From: Aspidapion aeneum
Lineage: Eukaryota > Arthropoda > Insecta > Coleoptera > Brentidae
Assembly (NCBI GenBank): GCA_963576565.1
Contig: OY755047.1
Coordinates: 32,284,851-32,348,850 of the forward strand
Direction: 5' to 3'
Length of the DNA: 64,000 nt
The translations under genes were made by a program, and so were the position numbers. The notes below the pieces were generated by a model that saw nothing but the letters and a program-made list of their open reading frames with translations, had not been told where the DNA came from and made no database searches. Below, in pieces: positions 60,501-63,231 of the stretch (position 1 is its first letter; every line of letters starts with the position of its first letter).

Positions 60501-61023
60501 ACGTTATTGACATTGTTGACAATGTGCATCCTGGCGAGCAAAATTGTAAACTAAAGGTATGCTACACAGGAAAAGAGCTATATCTATAGCCCATATTATC
60601 CCAAATTTATTTCCTATAAAACTAGTTTGAATACAAAGTAAGACAAATGCATCTTTATTCCACTAACCTGTTCATTATTATTAGTTGTGTAGATTTGTAT
60701 TTTTGTCCTTTTTTACACATTGTTATAACAGTCCGGTTTTTTTATGTATGTATGTTGAGTTAGGGCACGATTTGTGGAGTCGTTTACTTAATTTTAAGAG
60801 TTAAATGATTTTGTGTTTGAAGCATACATCAACGTTGAAGTTCTTATCTTATTGTTAGGCATCAAATTCGCACAAAGGACCGCTAGAATTTGAAAAAATC
60901 GAGCATGTTCAAGAATTGCGAGACGGAGGTGGCGCCGAAAAAAGTCCAATATGGTGCATGAAATTCTCAACTTGCGGACGTTTGTTTGCCACTGGTGGTC
61001 AGGATAATATTTTGAGGATTTGG
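6878..61023 (+). CDS. WDR44: WDR44 (Rab11-binding WD40 protein) orthologue, 13 exons, 3' end outside window
   Basis: WDR44 is a cytosolic Rab11 effector on recycling endosomes and tubules; it contacts the ER through VAP proteins and binds GRAF-type SH3 domains. Thirteen GT-AG exons join in a continuous frame (2076 nt, about 692 codons). Landmarks in order: FFAT motif EFYDAEE (residues 15-21), RSNSEP (42-47), EPDVIASTK followed by [10 protein letters not shown] (exon 6), LSDMEILEQ...LNLDTG (exon 9) running into [14 protein letters not shown] and [10 protein letters not shown] (exon 10), [10 protein letters not shown] (exon 11), and the first WD40 repeat ending LRIW (exon 13). These match the order in vertebrate WDR44 (EFYDAPE, EPDIVASTK, LTDEEILASV, GEEIPLSLAEEKLP, FLGKSVKRAK, VWTMKFSHCGRLLASAGQDN). 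Vertebrate WDR44 is about 910 aa, so some six WD repeats are missing, presumably beyond 64000. ATG 6878 is the first in-frame ATG after an in-frame stop at 6812. The 5' UTR exon and promoter are not identified. Confidence 0.93.
7300..8284 (+). pseudogene. 5'-truncated non-LTR retrotransposon: RT C-terminus, 3' UTR and (TGAT)n tail
   Basis: Codons 7315-7557 encode a typical LINE C-terminus: [20 protein letters not shown] then [12 protein letters not shown] and [11 protein letters not shown]. An AT-rich 3' UTR follows, ending ACAATAAAGC and a TGATTGATTGATTGATTGA microsatellite tail near 8262-8284. The 5' part (endonuclease, RT core) is missing. It lies in WDR44 intron 1 in the sense direction. 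Confidence 0.75.
8595..9172. repeat. Palindromic element, about 240-280-bp arms (copy 1)
   Basis: Arms 8595-8880 and 8936-9172 are imperfect reverse complements: GGACCCGTCAATTTTGTTTG against CAAAATCGACGGGTCC. Related to 17485-18215. It abuts the inverted repeat beginning at 9173. Confidence 0.7.
9173..10275 (-). repeat. Right arm of the inverted repeat (partner 3240-4935)
   Basis: Reverse complement of 3240-4935 without the MITE: CACCCCGTAATTCTGGTAAC near 9208, TAAAACCAACCAAAAAACCG near 10082. Non-coding. Confidence 0.75.
10795..11205 (-). repeat. Dispersed repeat, copy 1 (also 15180-15530 and 44150-44840)
   Basis: Shares, in reverse, the block CTGAGATATTT...AATGCTAA...AAAATTTTCA with the two other copies. 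Ends in a GT-rich microsatellite (TGTCTGTGTGTGTG). Confidence 0.6.
11557..11690 (+). CDS. WDR44: WDR44 exon 2 (14-3-3-type motif)
   Basis: Acceptor TTATAG|AAAA and donor TTTG|GTAAGT; phases 2 and 1 join exons 1 and 3 in frame. Encodes residues 29-74, starting [20 protein letters not shown]. The stretch is basic and serine-rich and contains RSNSEP, an exact RSxSxP pattern. Confidence 0.9.
11890..12440. repeat. Palindromic element
   Basis: Arms 11890-12075 and 12222-12440 pair: CTTTTATTCATCAAGA against TCTTGATGAATAAAAAG, and GGCGTTCGTGCG against CGCACGAACGCC nearer the centre. Non-coding. Confidence 0.65.
12445..13205. repeat. Element with about 27-bp inverted ends, internal tandem duplications
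   Basis: Ends AAAATGAGGCGCA...AGAGATGGCT and AGCCATCTCTTCTGCGCCTC are inverted. Inside, an 80-bp unit is repeated exactly (12701-12780 and 12781-12860), preceded by a looser repeat of GACTCCAGCCTGTTCA type. Confidence 0.6.
13206..14595. other. Intron 2 remainder, nothing recognised
   Basis: AT-rich sequence without a convincing reading frame or repeat boundary; ends in the T-rich acceptor tract of WDR44 exon 3. Confidence 0.5.
14596..14719 (+). CDS. WDR44: WDR44 exon 3
   Basis: A polypyrimidine tract and TTTTACTAG acceptor are followed by a frame encoding a Ser/Thr-rich stretch and then [18 protein letters not shown], which looks helical and charged. Donor GAAGG|GTGAGT leaves phase 2. Residues 74-115. 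I recognise no conserved domain here; the call rests on the clean phase linkage and splice sites. Confidence 0.85.
15180..15530 (+). repeat. Dispersed repeat, copy 2
   Basis: AAACTCCATGCTATATC, GTAAATATCTTAGAAAC and AAAACCGCATAT blocks match 44150-44340 and, in reverse, 10795-11205. Carries (CA)n near 15450. Confidence 0.65.
15676..15797. repeat. (TA)n microsatellite inside a 48-bp direct duplication
   Basis: ACAAAACCCTATCTCAAATT...TTATTAGCGTATA occurs on both sides of a (TA)n run with one base difference, suggesting a recent slippage-type duplication. Confidence 0.75.
16128..16952. mobile_element. Foldback transposon with arms of CTACAAAATAGCG words
   Basis: Left arm (16128-16440) is about 18 head-to-tail 13-bp words, CTACAAAATAGCG, TTACAAAATAGCG or CATCAAAATAGCG, joined by CTG, CC or TG. 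Right arm (about 16705-16952) has them inverted. The outer ends match (CTCTGCTACAGAATA...). TTTGAAATG flanks both sides (16119-16127 and 16953-16961), a 7-9-bp target duplication. The centre holds an AACCGAA/GGTTCGGTT-rich stretch. No transposase. Architecture is like Drosophila FB elements; the sequence is not. Confidence 0.75.
17041..17216 (+). CDS. WDR44: WDR44 exon 4
   Basis: Acceptor TGCATAG|ATCT and donor ATCCAG|GTAATG. Residues 115-174, including [19 protein letters not shown] and [13 protein letters not shown]. The GC content is higher than in the surrounding intron, as expected of coding sequence. A foldback element ends about 90 bp upstream of the acceptor. Confidence 0.87.
17334..17441 (+). 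CDS. WDR44: WDR44 exon 5
   Basis: Follows the shortest intron of the gene (117 bp). Acceptor AAATTAG|ATAC and donor TTATCAG|GTAAAT. Residues 174-210, Ser/Thr-rich ([18 protein letters not shown]). Probably disordered linker; phase 1 on both sides. Confidence 0.87.
17485..18215. repeat. Palindromic element (copy 2 of the 8595-9172 family)
   Basis: Arms 17485-17765 and 18003-18215 pair through TTTACCATGGAGCGAT against ATCGCTCCATGGTTAA. The left arm has CGGACCCGTCAATTCTG as in copy 1. Confidence 0.7.
18498..18649 (+). CDS. WDR44: WDR44 exon 6 (EPDVIASTK and PxxPxR motif)
   Basis: Acceptor TTATTAG|GAGTT and donor CTGACG|GTAAGT, ending in phase 0. Residues 210-260. EPDVIASTK corresponds to EPDIVASTK of vertebrate WDR44, just before its proline-rich region. 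Here that region shrinks to [13 protein letters not shown], which still holds one class II SH3 ligand, PVAPPR. Confidence 0.93.
19321..20882 (+). pseudogene. Harbinger DDE transposase (HARBI1-like), interrupted after the N-terminus
   Basis: Nuclease that cuts and joins the element's ends. An N-terminal part (19321-19626, ending RLVVALQ) and a main part (about 19935-20882) are separated by about 310 bp. The main part shows the triad expected from IS5/Harbinger alignments: D in GAIDGKH, D in VADEAFPL, E in VIENTFG, plus [17 protein letters not shown] and NYRLSRARQ. The usual SDGG after the GAYGS motif reads SNG here. CAGTA before and TCTATCTCAGGGC after the gap would rejoin as the family's QYLSQG, but no GT-AG pair restores that reading, so the gap may be an insertion rather than an intron. 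Possibly inactive. Confidence 0.85.
21163..21935. repeat. Word-based foldback repeat, CCTAATATCGGA type, inside Harbinger
   Basis: CCTATTATCGCATAGG, CCTAATATCGGATAG, CCTAATATCGGACAC and AAATATCGGACAT run along the left; TATCCGATATTAGGACAC and TATCCGATAATAGGCACC on the right are their reverse complements. The outer ends match (GGGAAAAGTACCTATTATCG / reversed GGAAAGGTGCCTATTATCGG). Confidence 0.6.
22050..22285. repeat. Dispersed element ending in an AGCTCACACTA hairpin (related to 63232-63785)
   Basis: AAATTTCATTGAAATCGGGC, (CAGA)n, AAAAAGTTTCAATCATCTGA and a terminal hairpin AGCTCACACTACTATAG...TGTGTGAGCT match the end of 63232-63785. Confidence 0.7.
22321..23753 (-). pseudogene. Harbinger MADF/BESS-type DNA-binding protein gene, with nonsense mutations
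   Basis: Second Harbinger protein, which normally escorts the transposase to the nucleus and element ends. Read right to left: MSDLEEVQD (23726-23753), exon 23186-23350 with [20 protein letters not shown] then [10 protein letters not shown], exon 22905-23088 with [13 protein letters not shown] and [11 protein letters not shown], exon 22589-22758, and a C-terminus ending in [20 protein letters not shown], a BESS-like end. In-frame stops occur at 23223-23225 (TAG before GWKDIA) and 22740-22742 (TAA), and the last exon does not join in phase. The gene is therefore probably dead in this copy. Confidence 0.8.
24199..25296 (+). mobile_element. Mariner element, decayed
   Basis: TA dinucleotides flank both ends (24197-24198, 25297-25298); the ends CGAGGGCTGTCTTTTA and, reversed, CCAGGGTTCTTTTTTA are imperfect inverted repeats. 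About 1.1 kb, shorter than the usual 1.3 kb because of internal deletions. Confidence 0.8.
24345..25204 (+). pseudogene. Mariner transposase pseudogene
   Basis: Fragments in different frames: [20 protein letters not shown] and [13 protein letters not shown] (N-terminal helix-turn-helix region), [12 protein letters not shown] (first catalytic Asp), then [19 protein letters not shown] (last catalytic Asp of the DD34D triad) and [14 protein letters not shown]. Frameshifts, stops and a deletion after the first helix-turn-helix make it inactive. Confidence 0.88.
25422..25839 (+). CDS. WDR44: WDR44 exon 7 (largest exon)
   Basis: Acceptor CGGTTTCAG|AAATCC after a 6.8-kb intron holding Harbinger and mariner insertions; donor AACACAG|GTAAGT. 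Residues 261-400: a long, polar, Ser/Lys-rich segment with a possible amphipathic helix ([17 protein letters not shown]) and a C-terminal [19 protein letters not shown]. No catalytic domain. The open 418-nt frame and balanced base composition support coding. Confidence 0.9.
26035..26150 (+). pseudogene. Possible LINE RNase H remnant
   Basis: [20 protein letters not shown] followed by GPGIRFWG resembles the xWVPGHxxxxGNExAD...A...GS region of retrotransposon RNase H domains. Badly decayed and short; could be chance. It follows WDR44 exon 7 in intron 7. Confidence 0.3.
26769..26838. repeat. (AT)n microsatellite
   Basis: About 35 uninterrupted AT dinucleotides. Translated in either direction it gives only IYIYIY. 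Confidence 0.95.
27798..28228. mobile_element. GC-rich foldback element, GGGCGCCGGGCCAACTCGG words
   Basis: Left arm 27798-27884 has GGACAACCGGGCGCCGGG and CCAACTCGGCGCC words; right arm 28131-28228 the inverse (CGGCGCCCAGTTGGC, GGCGCCCAGTTGTCC). Inner halves also pair: TCGATAAAATGTGCAG against CTGCACATTTTATCAAG. An island of GC in an AT-rich intron; no transposase. Confidence 0.7.
28700..28900. repeat. Degenerate AACCGAACCT tract leading into the telomere-like array
   Basis: ACGGTTCGGTTTGGTTCGGT, then CTGAACCGAACCTAACCGAA and CTAAACCTAACCTAAAC: mixed CCGAA, CCTAA and CCAAA pentamers that become regular at about 28900. Confidence 0.7.
28901..30580. repeat. 1.7-kb telomere-like array, (AACCCAACCT)n = (CCTAA CCCAA)n
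   Basis: About 168 nearly perfect 10-bp units. Each unit joins the insect telomere pentamer CCTAA (TTAGG on the other strand) and a CCCAA (TTGGG) pentamer. Rare variants: AACATAACCT (29131, 29776, 30256), AACCCAGCCC (29711, 30511), and one half-unit phase shift near 29476. Interstitial, in WDR44 intron 7. The minus strand has runs of GGG and GG suited to G-quadruplexes. Confidence 0.95.
30600..31990. other. Intron 7 stretch, nothing recognised
   Basis: AT-rich; one short partial palindrome near 31695-31775 (GTGTGAAAGAGATAAAAGTA against TATCTTTGTCCGTTTCAC). No gene. Confidence 0.5.
32000..33140 (+). pseudogene. RTE-like LINE, copy A (5' UTR and endonuclease start)
   Basis: CCATTGGAAACAAAATTAGT 5' UTR, then [20 protein letters not shown], the start of an AP endonuclease domain (xWNVxGxN...DIxALTE). 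Later pieces are frame-broken. Interrupted at 32211-32375 by a hairpin MITE. It stops abruptly at 33140 in AAGAAGCTGTTGTGTAC, a point also present in copy B near 33870. Confidence 0.75.
32211..32375. mobile_element. Hairpin MITE inserted in LINE copy A
   Basis: Arms of about 65 bp pair almost perfectly around the loop CGAATTA (32286-32292): AATATAAAAGAAATTGTGTT against AACACAATTTCTTTTATATT. GTACAGGG occurs on both sides (near 32207 and 32367), and copy B lacks the insertion at the same place. Confidence 0.85.
33330..35640 (+). pseudogene. RTE-like LINE, copy B (endonuclease start, RT, C-terminus)
   Basis: WNVQ-type start, then [20 protein letters not shown]; about 490 bp of endonuclease region is deleted relative to copy A. 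RT pieces: [50 protein letters not shown] (catalytic ADD), [11 protein letters not shown], then the C-terminal block [20 protein letters not shown]...[11 protein letters not shown] ending at 35492. Many stops and frameshifts. A-rich 3' end near 35645. Confidence 0.85.
34989..35083 (+). mobile_element. 67-bp LINE 3'-end insertion with 14-bp target duplication
   Basis: GTAAAATTTTACAT at 34989-35002 is repeated at 35070-35083. The 67 bp between repeat the LINE C-terminus (GATCGAAGGAGGTG...AAAAACGTTCT) and end in a TAGTAGTAG tail. This is a severely 5'-truncated copy of the LINE inserted in another copy of itself. Confidence 0.85.
36347..36797. mobile_element. MITE, second copy of 3648-4095
   Basis: CATACTCCCTGTTACCCATT, GATGCAAACATTCAGAAATA and CCAATTAGGACATTTTATCT match the first copy throughout; the inverted ends are more eroded. 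Confidence 0.75.
37020..37600. repeat. Tandem repeat, about 129-bp unit, 4.5 copies
   Basis: Each unit: GGACCACTATGTGTATACCA, AAATTTCATCCAAATCGGAT, ATGGGAAGTGTGTCAAAAAC, GGGGTGGGGGTAGGGGTG. An open frame of 128 codons runs through three units but is a by-product of the period, not a gene. Confidence 0.85.
38190..38520 (+). pseudogene. GIY-YIG endonuclease domain of the Penelope-like element
   Basis: [20 protein letters not shown], then [10 protein letters not shown]...[15 protein letters not shown] and a frameshift into [10 protein letters not shown]. The pattern (I)YQLPC-CG-YVGET-R-L--R--EH---...H-W is the Penelope GIY-YIG nuclease that nicks the target. Downstream [12 protein letters not shown] is the usual element C-terminus. 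Broken by a frameshift near 38400. Confidence 0.82.
38600..39490. other. Intron 7 stretch, nothing recognised
   Basis: AT-rich, no supported gene or repeat boundary. Confidence 0.5.
39498..39622 (+). repeat. (TA)n microsatellite and a LINE-type 3' tail
   Basis: (TA)n at 39498-39550, then GCTTTGTCAATG...GACAATAAAG and AATCTGAATCTGAATC, resembling a LINE 3' end with a short microsatellite tail. Confidence 0.5.
40005..40062 (+). pseudogene. Decayed echo of WDR44 exon 7 end
   Basis: GTTAAACC...AGCGAGAGTTTGAAAGCTTA...GGTAAAT parallels exon 7's 3' end GTTAAACC...ACCGAGAGTTTGAAAGCTCA...GGTAAGT, including the donor region; a 16-base identical core (CGAGAGTTTGAAAGCT minus one end base) is shared. 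It has stops and no clear acceptor, so it is not counted as an exon. Confidence 0.4.
40240..40375 (+). repeat. Dispersed repeat also flanking the LTR element
   Basis: GAGACTGTAACATCGATG, TACGGCTACCACTACCTTGT and TTGAGGACCAG match 48500-48590 (reversed) and 59010-59070 (direct). Confidence 0.65.
40473..40647 (+). CDS. WDR44: WDR44 exon 8
   Basis: Acceptor TTTGATAG|GTAT and donor CCCATAG|GTAAGC; phases 1 and 2 fit exons 7 and 9. Residues 400-458, including [20 protein letters not shown] and a Ser/Gly/Arg-rich tail. It follows a 14.6-kb intron, so a skipped small exon cannot be fully excluded, but no frame repair is needed. Confidence 0.85.
41032..41520. repeat. Palindromic element
   Basis: Ends ACCGGGTCTCAGACTGTGAC...GACAGATTGGATTTGAC and GTCAAATCCAATCTCTAGCT...CTCTGACTGTAACCGGGTTA are inverted over about 55 bp. 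Non-coding. Confidence 0.65.
41521..42356. other. Intron 8 remainder, nothing recognised
   Basis: AT-rich; one CCGGGTGGCCAGCAAAGTTT segment near 41842 looks like a transposon end but has no visible partner. Confidence 0.4.
42357..42529 (+). CDS. WDR44: WDR44 exon 9 (start of conserved Rab11-binding segment)
   Basis: Acceptor TTCTTCTAG|GGGT and donor GATACAG|GTAAGG. Residues 458-516. [20 protein letters not shown] aligns with the vertebrate GRELTDEEILASVMIKNLDT segment, which lies in the mapped Rab11-binding region. A 125-bp MITE starts 29 bp after the donor. Confidence 0.93.
42559..42683. mobile_element. 125-bp palindromic MITE with TA duplication
   Basis: AAGCCGCCCTCACACGATCA...CTGTCGGTATTTT pairs with AAAATACTGTCGG...TGACCGTGTGAGGACGGCTT. 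TA flanks both sides (42557-42558, 42684-42685), as for mariner/Tc1-type MITEs. Confidence 0.85.
42690..44140. other. Intron 9 stretch, no supported gene
   Basis: A small palindrome near 42715-42780 (TTCTAACCAATCG / GATTGGTTAGA). A 60-codon open frame at 43148-43330 is basic and unrecognised, without splice context. Scattered TACTGCG/CGCAGTA words between 43290 and 43930 recall the word repeats but have no clear arms. Confidence 0.4.
44150..44840 (+). repeat. Dispersed repeat, copy 3, interrupted by a gypsy fragment
   Basis: AACTCCATGCTATATCAGCC, GTAAATATCTCAGAAACTC and AAAACCGCATAT match copies 1 and 2. The last part after 44700 (GTGTCGAACACTA...GAAAATCTT) continues the repeat, matching TAGTGTTCGACAC near 10920 in reverse. 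Confidence 0.65.
44405..44700 (-). pseudogene. Ty3/gypsy reverse transcriptase fragment with internal deletion
   Basis: [59 protein letters not shown] then ASGFH is the N-terminal RT core of the 17.6/gypsy group. A jump and frame change then bring [20 protein letters not shown], skipping about 35 residues. No LTRs nearby: an isolated relic unrelated to the 48710-59000 element. Confidence 0.9.
45146..45452. repeat. Palindromic element with about 96-bp arms containing CCGAAACGTTGCC
   Basis: AATCAGGTAGGTATTCGTGG...GACAGACCAAAAAGAAAC...CTTTTTCAAGCCTCA pairs with TGAGGCTTGAAAAAGG...AAATCCGAAACGTTGCC...GGTCTGTCCTCTACCCACGA. The spacer is about 115 bp. Confidence 0.85.
45480..46280. other. Intron 9 stretch, nothing recognised
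   Basis: No supported gene or repeat boundary seen. Confidence 0.45.
46280..46640 (+). repeat. Uninterrupted copy of the repeat hit by Harbinger and mariner
   Basis: CTGGATACCTTTGACTGATG, CATCTAGTTTTACATGTTAA, AATTCATGACC and TTGTATACAATTATACTTTT align with the three pieces at 18960-25340. Confidence 0.75.
46641..47569. other. Intron 9 end, nothing recognised
   Basis: Contains (GT)n near 46995 and AT-rich sequence up to the exon 10 acceptor. No gene. Confidence 0.45.
47570..47686 (+). CDS. WDR44: WDR44 exon 10 (conserved Rab11-binding segment)
   Basis: Acceptor TTTGACAG|GTGA and donor ACAAAG|GTAATT. Residues 516-555. [20 protein letters not shown] and [13 protein letters not shown] closely follow vertebrate WDR44. 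This is the best-conserved block outside the WD40 domain and identifies the gene. Confidence 0.95.
48085..48270. repeat. Partial copy of the 2243-2522 palindromic element
   Basis: AAACTAGTAAGAACCTTT, TTTTGAAATTT...GGAGAACTTGGCT and CTCGCGTACTTCG match the right half and end of the first copy. Confidence 0.6.
48710..51973 (-). repeat. LTR (3' LTR of the element)
   Basis: 3264 bp; minus-strand start TGTAACGAAGTTAC, end CTCTCTTATA. About half is a 266-bp tandem repeat (49500-51140). Nearly identical to 55736-59000. Confidence 0.95.
49500..51140. repeat. Tandem repeat in LTR, about 266-bp unit, 6 copies
   Basis: GAACAGGTAAAATGAATCGT marks each unit (about 49655, 49923, 50191, 50457, 50726, 50993). 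Each unit also holds two related 25-bp pieces, AAGCCAAGTTGCCGGAGCCA and AAGCTAAGTTGCAGAAGCCA, so it is itself an old doubled structure. A 71-codon open frame in two units is not multiplied faithfully, so it is not called. Confidence 0.9.
51974..51986 (-). other. Polypurine tract
   Basis: Minus-strand AGTAAGGGGGGAA ends exactly at the 3' LTR start (TGTAAC). It primes plus-strand DNA synthesis in LTR elements. Confidence 0.85.
52149..52960 (-). other. Interior 3' region of the LTR element, no polymerase
   Basis: A 109-codon frame (52149-52478) with Cys-rich SKDCQCRR and [15 protein letters not shown], and upstream another frame with [12 protein letters not shown]...CSSCGK, hint at zinc-knuckle remnants. 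Nothing resembles RT or integrase motifs. Confidence 0.5.
53000..53265 (-). pseudogene. Retropepsin (protease) remnant
   Basis: [20 protein letters not shown] carries the aspartic protease DTG; after one frameshift, [20 protein letters not shown] resembles the GMDFL end of the domain (here RMDFL). The frame also opens after two stops, so the protein is not made intact. It follows gag as expected. Confidence 0.8.
53471..55317 (-). pseudogene. gag of the LTR element, in pieces
   Basis: Structural protein that would form the particle. Piece 1 (54535-55317, 260 codons) starts [14 protein letters not shown] and has a SAP-like helix pair ([11 protein letters not shown]...[13 protein letters not shown]) and a long Pro/Ser/Val-rich tail. 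Piece 2 (54109 down to 53471, 212 codons) is a typical retrotransposon gag core ([20 protein letters not shown] ... [11 protein letters not shown] ... [11 protein letters not shown]). The pieces lie in different frames with an (AT)n run between them (about 54268-54291). After the in-frame TAA at 53479-53481 region, the same frame continues into a zinc-knuckle-like [14 protein letters not shown] lacking the usual His, and stops soon after. Confidence 0.85.
55713..55730 (-). other. Primer-binding site, tRNA-Lys type
   Basis: Minus-strand TGGCGCCCGAGCAGGGAC lies 5 bp after the 5' LTR. It starts with the TGG that pairs with a tRNA CCA end and closely resembles tRNA-Lys sites of other retroelements. 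Confidence 0.9.
55736..59000 (-). repeat. LTR (5' LTR of the element)
   Basis: 3265 bp, the promoter-side LTR in minus orientation; the tandem repeat lies at about 56525-58165. Differences from the other LTR seen by eye: near 49362/56388, 49697/56727, 50764/57790 (one extra T), 51128/58154 and 51508/58535. Confidence 0.95.
59086..60095. other. Intron 10 end, nothing recognised
   Basis: AT-rich; a 62-codon open frame at 59083-59271 has no recognisable content. A short inverted piece near 59325-59395 (AAATTTCGGACGGA / TCCGAAATTTTAT). Confidence 0.4.
60096..60212 (+). CDS. WDR44: WDR44 exon 11
   Basis: Acceptor TTCTATAG|ACAA after a 12.4-kb intron that holds the LTR element; donor TTCTTGG|GTAAGT. 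Residues 555-594: acidic [14 protein letters not shown], then [11 protein letters not shown], matching the acidic-to-basic switch before KKFLGKSVKRAK in vertebrates. Confidence 0.92.
60426..60556 (+). CDS. WDR44: WDR44 exon 12
   Basis: Acceptor TTTCAATAG|GCTC and donor CTAAAG|GTATGC (phase 0). Residues 594-637: [20 protein letters not shown] corresponds to the basic helix after FLGKS in vertebrate WDR44; [16 protein letters not shown] leads to the WD domain. Intron 11 is only 213 bp. Confidence 0.91.
60859..61023 (+). CDS. WDR44: WDR44 exon 13 (first WD40 repeat)
   Basis: Acceptor TTGTTAG|GCAT and donor ATTTGG|GTTAGT. Residues 638-692. [16 protein letters not shown] precedes the first WD40 repeat (about 668-692): [20 protein letters not shown] then ILRIW. 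The exon closes exactly at the W of the repeat, and the gene continues beyond 64000. Confidence 0.95.
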
Positions 61024-61269
61024 GTTAGTATAGGGTTACTACATTAAGAAATAACGTAAATATAAGTACCATAAATTCTATAAATATTTAAATAATAACA
61101 TTGGCATTGGATATTCCCAATAATCATGATATGTATGCATGGAAGCTGGATGGTCACCTTGTTACACTTTTGTGACTTTGACATGAAATAAACATATTCC
61201 CTAACCCGAAATATATTAAAAAGTAAACATTGATGATATAAAATAAAAGGTAAAACTGACCTCTATAAA

Positions 61270-62600
61270 CTTAGCATTACCACTTAAGAATTGGATATTC
61301 GCAATATATGCATTAATTGTCGTGAATTTGTCGTAAATTTGTCGTGAAAGAAAAAAATTTGTCGCGCCACCCGTTTTCCTGAAAAGGGTATGTAATGCTA
61401 AGTTGAGTCTCAACTTAGCACTACCACACCAGAAAAAATTTAAATTTTCAAAAACTAATAAATGCATTAATCTATGTCTGAATTTGTCGTAAATTTGTCG
61501 TAAAAGAAAAACAATTGTCGCGTCATCCGTTTTCCCGGTAAACGGGCAGTGAGCAACTTTGAGATTTCCCAGCTAAATCTTAGTGATCTTTAAGCTTTTT
61601 CACAATACGAAGATGTAGTATATTTAACCTTGTCGCGCAATTGTAAATTTTTGGTAAAACAATCATTATATTACGTTCCGCTTTTACTTTTCAATATAAC
61701 CTTTTGTGGTGTTTGTGTAAATATTCATTGATCGCCAGGATTTTGCGTTGTTTTAGAAATTATGAAAAAAAGTGAACTTCTCACGAAACATTTATATGCA
61801 TTAATTGTCTTAAATTTGTCGTGAAAGAAAAAAAATTGTCGCGCCACCCGTTTTCCTGAAAAGGGTATGTAATGCTAAGTTGAGTCTCAACTTGGCACTA
61901 CCACCCCAGAAAAAATTAAAATTTTCAAAAACTAATCTATGGAATAATTGTCGTACATTTGTCGTGAAAAGAAAAATTTTCTCGCGCCACCCGTTTTCCT
62001 GAAAAGGGGGTGTAATGCTAAGTTGAGTCTCAACTTAGCACTACCACCCCAGAAAAAATTTAAATTTTCAAAAAACAATAAATGTATTAATTGTCGTGAA
62101 TTTGTCGTAAATTTGTCGTGAAAGAAAAAAATTTTTCGCGACACCCGTTTTCCTGAAAACGGTATGTAATGCTAAGTTGAGTCTCAACTTCGCATTAGCA
62201 CCCCAGAAAAAATTAAAATTTTTAAAAACTAATCTATGGAATAATTGTCGTAAATTTGTCGTAAAAGAAAAAAATTTGTCGCGCCACCCGTTTTCCTGAA
62301 AAGGGTATGTAATGCTAAGTTGAGTCTCAACTTAGCACTACCACCCCAGAAAAAATTAAAATTTTCAAAAACTAATAAATGCATTAATTGTCGTGACGAC
62401 AAATTCACGATTTGTCGTAAAAGAAAAACAATTGTCGCGTCATCCGTTTTCCCGGTAAACGGGCAGTGAGCAACTTTGAGATCTAAATCTAAATCTCAGT
62501 GATTTTTTCACAATACGAAGATATAGTATATTTAAATTTGTCGCGCGATTGTAAATTTTTGGTGAAACAATCGTTATATTACGTGCTGTTTTTACTTTTA
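61270..62600. repeat. Complex repeat with five copies of a perfect short palindrome
   Basis: The block GCGCCACCCGTTTTCCTGAA, GGGTATGTAATGCTAAGTTG, AGTCTCAACTTAGCACTACC occurs near 61365, 61842, 61984, 62140 and 62280. GCTAAGTTGAG and CTCAACTTAGC flank a single T. A related outer block (GTCATCCGTTTTCCCGGTAA) is at 61515 and 62435. Words ATTTGTCGTAAATTTGTCGTG recur. Confidence 0.75.
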
Positions 62601-62689
62601 CCCTTACCCTTTGTGGTGTTAATATAAATATTCATTGCTCGCTGTTTTCAATGATCAAGCTAACGCCAGGATTTTGCGTTGTTTTAGAA

Positions 62690-63231
62690 TTAACGAAAAA
62701 AAGCGAACTTCTCAAGAAATATTATGTTGTCCTTTTAACAATCATAGGCATTTTGCTACAAAGAACGGATATAAATATGTTTCATACTAACAAAACTCCA
62801 TCTTCTAGTAACACTAGGTACCTACTAGTTGTATAGTTTTATTTATTTTATTGTAGGCGAAAGTTCTTACCTAACAAAGTCGAAAAGCTCTCCCTACCCC
62901 TTGTTACACTTTGCCAAACTTTTAGGAAGCCCTCCAAATCCTGTTACGTCATTAATAGGCGACCCCTAATAAAATAAAGATCAAGCATAGCATAGGCAAT
63001 GGTTGGGAAAAAACTTTTCGGACACGTGTGTAAACGTGCTATGTCGACTTGGTAACACAGCTCTGGGTGCCTATTCTTGAAGGTTCTTGAAGTGAGCGAA
63101 ATTTTCACCTTTATCTTTTTCACCGTGAAACAAATCCGCGGCAGTTTTGTGACGTTTCTAGCCTTACTCTTGGTTGTCAGTTTTGTTTTGGCAACACAAT
63201 TAAAAAATACTCTGCCACTCTATGGGCACCT
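62690..63231. other. Intron 13 stretch, nothing recognised
   Basis: AT-rich, no supported gene. Confidence 0.45.
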
